Assembly: GCA_016720545.1 (NCBI GenBank)
Contig: JADKKK010000034.1
Location: 62,001-126,000, forward strand
Length of the DNA: 64,000 bases
Origin: Myxococcales bacterium
Lineage (GTDB): Bacteria > Myxococcota_A > Polyangia > Polyangiales > Polyangiaceae
Direction of reading: 5' to 3'
Shown here piece by piece: positions 34,366-42,400 of this stretch. Position numbers and translations under genes: made by a program. The notes beneath the pieces were generated by a model. It worked only from the letters and a program-made list of their open reading frames with translations, did no database searches and was not told the origin of the DNA. The stretch's first letter is position 1, and each line of letters opens with the position of its first letter.

Positions 34366-36741
34366 TCACTTCAGCGGCTTGCCCGCGCTGTCGCTGGAGT
34401 CGTCGAGGACCTCGCGGAGCTCCTCGTCGAGGAGGGTCTCCTGCTTGGCGCGCTCCTTCTGGAGGGCGTGGACGCGGCCGAGCTCTTCCTCTCGAACCTC
34501 CCACGCCTGCTCCGTAATGCCGACATCGGCGCGGAGCACGATGCTCCTGAGCTTGTCGCTGACCACCTCGAAGTTGCGCTTCGCGACGAGGCCCACGAGG
34601 TCCTGCGCTTCGTTGTCGAAGGCGCCGAGCTGCGTGTTGTAGCCGTTGATCTTCCCACGCTCGGTCTCGATCTTGTCCTTGAGCGCACCGACGCGAGAGG
34701 CGACCTGCGCCTCCAGCTGGGCGAACGCGGCCATGATGCGATCTTCACCGCCGCGGGCCTGCGCGAGGACCGGTGTGATGCTGGTCGCGAGCGTGGCCGC
34801 CGCGGGGCCCGCCTGTCCGCGCGACGCCAAGGCGACCTCGCGATCCAGGAGGTTGCGGAACTGCTCGCGAGCTTGCGCGTCGGCCTGGTAGCGCGCGTCG
34901 CCGAGCCCCACCTGCAGTCTCCCCATCTCGATCTGCCTGCGGAGCGCGACGATTTCCTCGCGCCGACGCTTGAGATCGCGCTCGTTGGCCTCGAGCTCGC
35001 TCGCGAAGCGCTTCGCGGTCTGGGGATCGCGCGTCACGCCTCGCTGCGCGTCTTCCCTGAGGACGCGGCGGAGACCGTTCACGGTGGCCTGCAGGTACTC
35101 GGCCTCGACACCACGCCGGGTGAGCTCCTGCGAGACCCGGTTCCACTGGCGCTGGCCATCGTAGTCGCGTTCCGCGAATCCTCCGGCGCTCGCCGGGAGC
35201 GAGGCGACGAGCGGCATGAGGGCTCGGCGCTGCGCGCGGACCTCGGCGATCTCCCCCGTCAGCGTGGAAGGCTCCTCGCCGTCGAGCTCCTTCGCGAGCG
35301 CGAAGCCTCGCCTGCGCCATGCGGTTGAGCAGCGCGAGGGCCTGCTCCTCGCCGGCGGCGATTTCGGGGAACGCGCGGACGCGGTTCGCGGCCCCAAGAA
35401 TCGCCGTGAGCTTGTCGATCAGGACATACGACTGGCGGATCAGCGTCTTGCACTGAGTGACGTCGTCGATGACACGGAAGGCCGAGGCGCCGTCCTCGGC
35501 TTCGCGCGCCCAGCGCAGCGCGAGGGGCGGCAGCTCGTCCGCCTGATCGAGGACCTCGAGCTGCTGGTCGGCCAGGCGGTGGTAGAACTTCCGCGGGTCG
35601 CGCGTGCTGTCGAGGAACGCGTCGACCTTTGCGCGCATCGGCTCGTAGCGATCGCGGACGCCCTGGTAGAGCTCCAGCGACTTGTCGAACGAGCCAGAGC
35701 GGAGGAGCAAATCGGCGCGGAGCAACGTCCCGTCGCCCACGAGCGTGGACCCGGGATCCGACACCTGGAGGAGCTCCAGCGCGCGTTCGGCGCGCTGGAC
35801 GTCGCCCAGCCGCACGTAGACCCAAGCGAGCTCGTACAGCATCGTGTCGAACTCGGCGGAGCCTCGCGTGACCTTCGAGTACGCCTCGGTGGCCTGCTGG
35901 TAGCTCTCCATCTCGTAGAAGAGCCGGCCGATGGCCATCCACGCGAGATCGACGATATGCCGATGGTCGTCGGTGTCGGAAGGGAGCTCGATCACCTGGC
36001 GGAACGCGTCGATCGCCGCCTTGTAGCTCTTCGGCGGAACGCGACCGTCAGCGCCCGCAGCGGGCGTGGTGGCCGTGCGCATCGCGACGAGCGCGAGGAA
36101 GTAGCGCGCCTGGTGGGTGTAGGTGTTGCCGTTGCCCACCGACTGGAGCGACTGCGCCGCGTTCGCGTAGTCCTTCTTGGCGTAGTAGGCCTTCCCCTTG
36201 GCGTAGTGCAGCGCCGCGTCGACTTGCGCCGGAGGCACCATGTTCAGCTTGGAGAACACCTCGTCGAGACCCGCCAGGTCGCCCGTACGGAGAGAGACGT
36301 CGACGAGGCGCGCCAGGCCCGCCCGAAGTACTGCTGGAACCGCGGCTCGCTCGCGCGCTGGACCATCAGCCGGTAGTCGCGACGCGCCGAGAGGTACTCT
36401 CGCGCTGCGTAGAACGTCTCGCCGCGAAGCCAGAGCGCGTCCGTGAAGCTCGGCGTGTCGGGGAACTCTTCGATGAGCTCACCGAACACGACCGTCGCGC
36501 GCGCGTAGTCCTTGCCGCGAAAGAGCAGCTCGCCGTTGGCGAGCCGCTGCTCGGGCGATAGGCGTTGGGTCTTCGCTCGCTCGACCGCGGACTGAACGCT
36601 GCCGATCTCGCGATCGACGTTCGTGACCTCGGTCCGCGCCTCCTCGAGCCCAGAGGCATGCGCGCCCGTGACCCAGCCGAGCGCCAGAGGGAGCACCACG
36701 GCCCCCACCCGGAGCCGGAGGTGACGATTCCGTGGGCTCAC
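34366..36741 (-). pseudogene. Long TPR/coiled-coil protein (GltC-like) with two compensating frameshifts
   Basis: Reads as about 790 residues if two shifts are corrected. The GTG at 36741 opens a signal peptide (MSPRNRHLRLRVGAVVLPLA) and TPR-like helices. At about 36316-36320 (ttcgggcgggcctgg on the minus strand) one base is missing; the coding frame resumes as LARLVDVSLRTGDLAGLDEV. Near 35308-35314 one base is extra and the first frame resumes as GFALAKELDGEEPSTL, ending at 34366 with a coiled-coil tail. As written, translation stops at 36244. The three pieces follow each other without gap, so this was one gene. It resembles GltC-type gliding proteins in plan. Assembly error and true inactivation are both possible. 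Confidence 0.75.
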
Positions 36742-37541
36742 TACTTTCCTCCGCCGATGGAAATCGAGCCGCCCACCCCGCTAGCCGCCGGGGCCGTCGT
36801 GACCGTGGGACCACCGCCACCGGCGGACGCGGCCGCGCGGCTCGGCGCGCTGAGCGGCTGGACCTTCTCGTTCCACTCGAACTGGGGGCGCTGCTCGAGG
36901 GGCGTCGTGACGCCGCCCTTCTCGAGCGACGTACCGGTCACGACGATGGCCTTGCCCTCGACGACCGTGAAGGAGTGCGCGTTGCGGACGTCGAACTTGT
37001 AGCCGCGGAGGTAGGTGAACACGCCGTAGCCGTTGCCCTGGAACTGCAACACGGCCTGCACCATGTGGTCGCCCGGGGGCATGGAGCCGCTGAAGAGGGG
37101 GATCTCCTTCTGCTCCGCGAGGACGCCCGTGTCGTCTTGGCGGTTGTACTGCACCGCCCCGTCGATGATGAAGGCGGCCTTCACGAGGCGGAAGGCGGTC
37201 GACATCTCGTTGCGGTAGATGATTTCCGCGCGCGAGCCCGCGGCGCCGCCCGTAAGGATCGTGTCCGACAGGAGCGAGAGGCGCGTGTGGCTCCGGCGAA
37301 TCTGATCCTTGAGCTCATCGACGCGCGCCTCGAGGTCGCGGAGGCGAACCGAGTAGGTCGCTCCGTCGGCCTGCGCCGGGATCGGCACGGCGGGCGCGCC
37401 AGTCGCAGGAGCAGCGGTCGTCGCCGCGGGCGCGGCCGACGCGGCTGCGGACGGTGCAGCGGCCGGCGTTGGCTGAGCGAAGGCCGTCGCCGAAACACCG
37501 ACGCATAGGAAGAAAGCCAGCCCAATCGCTTGACGTCGCAT
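36741..37541 (-). CDS. Exported coiled-coil/beta protein heading the Glt-like cluster
   Basis: A 266-residue protein with signal peptide (cleaved near ATAFAQ, residue 23), an Ala/Pro linker and a short coiled coil (YSVRLRDLEARVDELKDQIR). A beta-rich domain follows (FRLVKAAFIIDGAVQYNRQD, MVQAVLQFQGNGYGVFTYLR) before a Gly-rich tail. No family is recognised with confidence; similar proteins are sometimes mislabelled dihydrolipoamide acetyltransferase because of the Ala/Pro linker. AAGGGGAG precedes the ATG. Its stop shares a base with the start of the TPR gene (TAGTG), so the two are coupled. It is the first gene of the 12-kb cluster. Confidence 0.65.
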   Translation of the reverse strand: MRRQAIGLAFFLCVGVSATAFAQPTPAAAPSAAASAAPAATTAAPATGAPAVPIPAQADGATYSVRLRDLEARVDELKDQIRRSHTRLSLLSDTILTGGAAGSRAEIIYRNEMSTAFRLVKAAFIIDGAVQYNRQDDTGVLAEQKEIPLFSGSMPPGDHMVQAVLQFQGNGYGVFTYLRGYKFDVRNAHSFTVVEGKAIVVTGTSLEKGGVTTPLEQRPQFEWNEKVQPLSAPSRAAASAGGGGPTVTTAPAASGVGGSISIGGGK

Positions 37542-38022
37542 CGCGTACTCCCCTTGTCCGCACCCGGGCGGAACGATTCTCAGAACCCATCTACAAAGTC
37601 GAAGCCTGTGGCGAGGCTCGCGCCTTCCGGCCCGGCCACGCTGCGCGTGGACGATCCGTTCGCCTCCCCCACGCCCTCGCTAACGCAGGGCAGTGTAGAC
37701 GTGGCGCAAGCCTCGTTGCAACCTTGGAACGCACGTTGCCGAGCGACCCGTGGAGAATCTCGCCCCACCGGACAGTGCGTAAACCACTTCGCACTTGCAC
37801 GGAGGCCTCGTGGCGCACGCATTGGCACCGCCAAGGGCCGCCGGTTTGTTAGTGTGCGGGTCGGTCGGGGGGCAACGCCGCCCCTCGTAGAACTTTGGCG
37901 ACTCTCATGCGTCTCCTTCCCCAAGAAAATGAACCGACGGGTGTCCGCGAGCGCGGGTCCACTCCAGCGGCTCCTCGCGGCGCGGGCTCCCCGCGGCGCG
38001 GGCGAGCCTTGGGACGGACCGC
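37542..38022. other. Divergent promoter region between Glt-like cluster and sigma-factor operon
   Basis: About 480 bp without a believable gene; the open frames have no ribosome site and a composition unlike their neighbours. It must carry the promoters of the motility-like cluster (minus) and of the ECF sigma factor (plus). I see no convincing -35/-10 pair or palindrome here. Confidence 0.5.
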
Positions 38023-38619
38023 ATGACGACCGACAGCGACGAGCTGCTCGTGGCGCGATTTCAAGCGGGGGACCGCGCCGCGTTCACAGCCCTCGTTCGA
38101 CGTCACCAGGGGCCTCTGTTTCACTTCGCGTTTCGACAGCTGCGGAGCGCCCCGGCCGCGGAGGACGTCGTCCAGGAAGCGTTCGTGCGCGTGGTGCAGA
38201 GCGCCGCGGAGTTCAAGAACGAGGCGCGCTTCACGACGTGGGTCTACACGATCACGCGAAACCTCTGCATCGATCAGCTCCGCAAGCGCGCCCATCGCCG
38301 GCACCCTTCGCTGGACGAGGCGCGGGGCGACGACGGGGACCGGACGCTCGGGGAAGTGGTCCCGGATCGGGGGGCGGACGTCGAACGGGACGCCGTCGGT
38401 GCAGAGCTGCAGCAGCAGGTCGCGGCGGCCGTGGAGCTGCTCCCGCCAGATCAGAAGGAGGTCTTCTTGATGCGCGAGGTCGCCCACCTGCCCTTCAAGG
38501 AAATCGCGGCGATCACGGGTGTGCCCGAGAACACGGTGAAGAGCCGCATGCGCTACGCCCTCGAGCGACTCCAGGCGGCGCTGAAGGACCACGAAGAGTA
38601 CGCACGTGCGCTCCGCTGA
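38023..38619 (+). CDS. ECF-type RNA polymerase sigma factor
   Basis: A 198-residue sigma-70 family protein with only regions 2 and 4. Region 2 runs from about 9 to 90 (LVARFQAGDRAAFTALVRRH, EDVVQEAFVRVV, TWVYTITRNLCIDQLRKRA). After an acidic linker, region 4 occupies 130-190 (LLPPDQKEVFLMREVAHLPF, then EIAAITGVPENTVKSRMRYA). Such factors direct RNA polymerase to a small regulon and are held inactive by a membrane anti-sigma factor, which the next gene encodes 61 bp downstream. Divergence from the Glt-like cluster suggests that cluster as a target, but this is inference. Confidence 0.93.
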   Translation: MTTDSDELLVARFQAGDRAAFTALVRRHQGPLFHFAFRQLRSAPAAEDVVQEAFVRVVQSAAEFKNEARFTTWVYTITRNLCIDQLRKRAHRRHPSLDEARGDDGDRTLGEVVPDRGADVERDAVGAELQQQVAAAVELLPPDQKEVFLMREVAHLPFKEIAAITGVPENTVKSRMRYALERLQAALKDHEEYARALR

Positions 38620-38680
38620 CCGAGTGCACACATTCAACTAAGAATACCCACCGTCTGCGCCCGCCCCTCCGATAGCCACC

Positions 38681-39862
38681 ATGGACTGCGAGAAATTCGA
38701 CTCCCTGATCATCGACGAGCTCTACGAGGAGCTCGACGAGCTGACGAGCGCCGCGATGAAGCGGCACGCGGCGGGGTGCGAGAGTTGCGCCGCGAAGCTT
38801 GGAGGGTTGCGCGCGACCCGCGCGGTCGCCAGGCTCGAGACGCCTGAGCTCCCCGCGGGGCTCGAGGAGCGCATCCTGGCCTCGTCGCGTGACGCGCAGG
38901 TCGTCGTGCCCATCGCGCGTGGCCGCTTCTCGCGCGCGGTGTCGCTCGCGGGCACGTGGGCCATGCGGCCGCAGACCGCCATGGCGGCGCTCTTTCTGCT
39001 CATGATCGGATCGAGCGCCGTGCTGCTCCGGTCGCGACAGCCGCGCGAGTCCGCGGCGCTCACGGTGACGCAGGAGGGCGCGCCTTCGCCTCAGTCGGCC
39101 GCGGCAGAAGAGCGCGAGTTCGACGACAAGGGCGCGGCGGCCGCCCATGGCGCGACGCCCACGGGGGCCGTCGCGCTCGCGACGAACGAGCGCGCGAAGA
39201 AGTCGGCCTCCGACGAGCCGGAGGCCCCCCCGCCGGCCGCGTTCGCCAATCGCAACGAGGGCAAGCGTGAGCGTGGCGATCTCCAGGAACCCCAGGCGCA
39301 GCGGGGGCTCGGGGGGGCGGCGGGCGGCGGGGCGCCTCTGCCGGCGGCAGCGCCGACCGCGGCCGCGGGCCCGGCTGCCGAGTCGCGCGACGACGGCGAC
39401 GGGTACGCGGCAGGCCTCGCCGCCTACAGGGCGCAACGGTACGCGGAGGCGACGAGGCGCCTCGACGAGGCGGCGGCGCGCGGCAACGCGACGGCCGCGC
39501 TCTGGGCCGCCCGCAGCGTTCGTGACTCGAGCGGGTGCGGGGCCGCGCTCGCGCGATTCGACGCGGCCGCCGCGCGAGGGGGCCCTGCCGGGCACGACGC
39601 GACCTTCGAGGGAGCGCGATGCCACGAGGCGGTGGGCGACGTGGACGGAGCCCGCGCGCGCTACCGCTCGTTGCTAGGGGTCCCGGCGTACGCCGCGCGA
39701 GCACAGGCCGCGCTCGACTCGGGGACGGAGCTCGCCTCACGGAGGGCGGCCCCGGCGAAGGCGGCGGCGGCGCCCCCAAGCGGAGGCGCCCGCGAGCCCT
39801 CGAAGAACGCCGCGCCGAAGCCCGCCGCCCCTCCCGCGGTCGACCGAGCGTCGTCGTTCTGA
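38681..39862 (+). CDS. Anti-sigma factor with zinc finger and periplasmic TPR-like tail
   Basis: A 393-residue membrane protein. The cytoplasmic N-terminus holds the anti-sigma zinc-binding set Cys3, His29, Cys33 and Cys36 (RHAAGCESCAAKL). One membrane helix spans about 99-117 (TAMAALFLLMIGSSAVLLR). The periplasmic part is long: an Ala/Pro linker, a TPR-like helical domain (about 235-320, GLAAYRAQRYAEATRRLDEA) and an Ala/Lys tail. The zinc finger should sequester the upstream sigma factor. The TPR-like domain is an unusual sensor for this class and could bind an envelope protein. It ends 3 bp before the next gene. Confidence 0.85.
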   Translation: MDCEKFDSLIIDELYEELDELTSAAMKRHAAGCESCAAKLGGLRATRAVARLETPELPAGLEERILASSRDAQVVVPIARGRFSRAVSLAGTWAMRPQTAMAALFLLMIGSSAVLLRSRQPRESAALTVTQEGAPSPQSAAAEEREFDDKGAAAAHGATPTGAVALATNERAKKSASDEPEAPPPAAFANRNEGKRERGDLQEPQAQRGLGGAAGGGAPLPAAAPTAAAGPAAESRDDGDGYAAGLAAYRAQRYAEATRRLDEAAARGNATAALWAARSVRDSSGCGAALARFDAAAARGGPAGHDATFEGARCHEAVGDVDGARARYRSLLGVPAYAARAQAALDSGTELASRRAAPAKAAAAPPSGGAREPSKNAAPKPAAPPAVDRASSF

Positions 39863-39865
39863 GCG

Positions 39866-40456
39866 ATGAGCGAGCGCGCTCCCCCCTCCCCGCGAGCCGG
39901 GCACGCGGCGCACGGCGCGCTTGGCCTCACCGAGGCCGACGCGCGGGCGCTGTCCGCCACCGCGAGCCTGCGAGAGCGTCTCGTTGGCCTCGCCGAAGCC
40001 CCGCTCGACAACGATACGCTGCTCCTGTCCTCGACGATCGGCCGGGTGCTTGCGCAGGCCGGGGCGTCGCCGACGCTCGCGGCGACCGTGCTCGACCCGG
40101 TGGTGGCCCGCTGGCCGGCTGCCGGCGCGCTCCGCGCAGCGGCGTTCGAGGCGTTCGCGGCGACCCGCGCCGAGGAGGCCTCGCGCGAAGCGATCGCGGC
40201 GTGGCGCTACCCGCGCTGCGTCGTCCCTCTCGAGGACGGCGCGTTCGGTGTGTGCGTGAGCGTGCCGACCGACGACCCGGAGCAGCTGGCCGACTGGGCC
40301 GATCACGTGGCGGCGGGGCTGGCGCGCGCGGGCGCGCGCCACGTCGTGCTCTCGGGGGAGGCCCCCGCCGCGCGGGCGCTGTTGGACGCGCTAGCGCTCG
40401 TCGGAGTCCCCACTGGGCCGCGCCCACTCCACCTCCGGCTCCCGTGGGGGCGATGA
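39866..40456 (+). CDS. Conserved hypothetical protein in sigma/anti-sigma operon
   Basis: A 196-residue soluble protein starting 3 bp after the anti-sigma stop. It has Ala-rich helices (residues 20-110), then a beta-alpha segment with CVVPLEDGAFGVCVSVPTDD and ADHVAAGLARAGARHVVLSG near the end. It has neither signal peptide nor membrane helix, and I recognise no domain. It is likely to be co-expressed with the sigma factor and may take part in the same response. Confidence 0.55.
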   Translation: MSERAPPSPRAGHAAHGALGLTEADARALSATASLRERLVGLAEAPLDNDTLLLSSTIGRVLAQAGASPTLAATVLDPVVARWPAAGALRAAAFEAFAATRAEEASREAIAAWRYPRCVVPLEDGAFGVCVSVPTDDPEQLADWADHVAAGLARAGARHVVLSGEAPAARALLDALALVGVPTGPRPLHLRLPWGR

Positions 40457-40505
40457 CGCAGAGACCGTTGGCCCGGGGTGGAATCCCGGCTAGGTTGCTC
40501 CGCGC

Positions 40506-42269
40506 ATGATCGTTCGGACCGTAGGTGCTCGGAGATGGTCACGCGGGCGCGCGCCAAAGGGCCTCGGCGTGGTCGGCGCGACGCTCACCATGGCTCTGCT
40601 CGGGGCTTGCGGCGCGACCGACGAGCGCGCCGACGTCACGCTCGACGCCCGGTTCGTATCGCCCAAGGGGCTGCTCGATACGGTAAGCCGCATCACGCTG
40701 GTCGTGTACGACAAGTCCGACGCCGTGACCTGCGATCCGGCGAGGGGCGCCTCGACGGCGAAGCCCGACACCCCGAAGATAGCCACGCGAGAGCTCTCGC
40801 GGGCCGGGTGCGCCGACCGCGTGAAGTTCTGCGGCGACGTCCGCGTCACTCGGTCCGACCTCGAGCGCGTGTTCGTGGCGTCGGCCTCCGACGACGCGGG
40901 CGACACCATCGCGCAGGGCTGCGCGGTGGCGAAAGTGAATCAAGACGCCGTGCCCCTCGAGATCAAGATGGTGCGCGCCATCCCACCCTCGACGTGCGGC
41001 AACAAGGTGATCGAGGGGCTAGAGCAGTGCGATCCGCCAGGCGCCGCCTGCTCCGCGACCTGCAAGACCGAGGAGACCGCGCTCTCGGTCGGATCCATCC
41101 TCGCCAACACGAAGACGGGCGGACCGAACGAGAAGAGCGAGACCTCGCTGCTGGCGACGAAGTCGCGATTTTTCGCGTTCTTCACCGACAAATCGAGCGG
41201 CAAGGCCGACGTCGGCGTCCGGGCGCTCGACGCCACCTTCGGGCCGGTCTCCAGCCCGCCGGCGGCCGCGCAAGGGTTCGTGTACCTGCCCAACGGTTCG
41301 AACCCGCCGGAGCCCGCGACCCGCGCGGCGGGAGGCGCCGAGGCCGCTGCGCTCGCAGACACGACGTGGGTGGCGTTCCACGCGGTGGCGGCGGACGGCG
41401 CCGCCGACGTCTTTCTGCGCTCGTTCGACGCTGAGCTGACCCCGGGACAGGCCGCGTCGATTGGCGTCAACGGGGCGAACGGGGCCGGTGAGGCAGGTGC
41501 CCAGACCTCGCCGAGCGTCGCCGCCGGCGCGAACGGAAAGCTCTACATAGCCTGGCAAGACGAGAGCGGGGGCGCCGGCAACGGGCGCATCTTCGCGCGC
41601 ACGTTCACCCCGCCCAACGTGCTCGGCAACCAGCAGGAGATCTCGACCGGCACGTCGAACTCGCACGTCAGCGTAGCGGCCCTCCCCGCAGGCTTCGTCA
41701 TCGTGTGGGAGAGCGGCGGCGACGTGAAGCTTCGCGTGGTCAACGGCGACGGCATCCCGGCCGGCGGCGAGAGCGTCGTGAACGACAAGGCCGCGGGTGT
41801 CCAAGAGCGCCCACACGTCGCCTCGCTCGACGACGGACGCTTCGCGGTCGTCTGGGCCGACAAGGCGAGCGGGAACGCCGACGTCGTCCTGCAGCGCTTC
41901 TCCGCCCAAATCGTGAAGCTCGCCGGCGACCAGGCGGCGCCCATCAACGACCTCGTGCGCGACGGCGATCAGGCGGCCCCTCGCGTGGCCGCCACGACGG
42001 CCGGGGCGGGCGTCTACTTCGTCGCCTGGGCCGACGAGCCCCGCGGCGACATTCGCGGGCGCTACGTCCGGCTCACGACGGGCTTTCCCTTCAACCCGGT
42101 CGACGGCACCGACAGCGAGTTCTCGGTGGGCACGCGGTCAGGGCGAAAGCGCGCGGCGCCATCGGTGGCCATCGGCGGCGCCACGCCGTTCCTCGCCGTC
42201 GCGTGGGACGACCAGGCCGCACAGGGCGCGGGGGTGTACGGCCGCCGGCTGCCGGTGCCCGCGAAGTAG
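40506..42269 (+). CDS. Large lipoprotein with DUF4215-like Cys segment
   Basis: A 587-residue lipoprotein (signal to Cys35, LLGAC). Residues about 160-190 have CGNKVIEGLEQCDPPGAACS, the opening of the DUF4215 Cys-rich repeat common in myxobacterial surface proteins. The remaining 390 residues are repeated beta-strand blocks of the form VAWQDESGGAGNGRIFAR and VVWADKASGNADVVLQRF, resembling a beta-propeller. No catalytic residues are recognisable. It is probably a cell-surface or outer-membrane protein; its ligand is unknown. Confidence 0.7.
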   Translation: MIVRTVGARRWSRGRAPKGLGVVGATLTMALLGACGATDERADVTLDARFVSPKGLLDTVSRITLVVYDKSDAVTCDPARGASTAKPDTPKIATRELSRAGCADRVKFCGDVRVTRSDLERVFVASASDDAGDTIAQGCAVAKVNQDAVPLEIKMVRAIPPSTCGNKVIEGLEQCDPPGAACSATCKTEETALSVGSILANTKTGGPNEKSETSLLATKSRFFAFFTDKSSGKADVGVRALDATFGPVSSPPAAAQGFVYLPNGSNPPEPATRAAGGAEAAALADTTWVAFHAVAADGAADVFLRSFDAELTPGQAASIGVNGANGAGEAGAQTSPSVAAGANGKLYIAWQDESGGAGNGRIFARTFTPPNVLGNQQEISTGTSNSHVSVAALPAGFVIVWESGGDVKLRVVNGDGIPAGGESVVNDKAAGVQERPHVASLDDGRFAVVWADKASGNADVVLQRFSAQIVKLAGDQAAPINDLVRDGDQAAPRVAATTAGAGVYFVAWADEPRGDIRGRYVRLTTGFPFNPVDGTDSEFSVGTRSGRKRAAPSVAIGGATPFLAVAWDDQAAQGAGVYGRRLPVPAK

Positions 42270-42400
42270 CCGCGCACCACTCTCCGCCCGCGGGTCGACC
42301 GTGGCCGTGCGCAAGCGCCGCGTCGAGGTTGGCCCTGGCTCGAGGCGGGGCGGCGGCGGCCCGCGGCGGCCCGCCCACCGCTGCCGACGAGCAGTCGCCG

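Noticed and set aside
37580..37924. 114-codon minus-strand open frame between the Glt-like cluster and the sigma factor
   Set aside because: No ribosome site, mixed composition and no domain; the interval is better read as promoter DNA.
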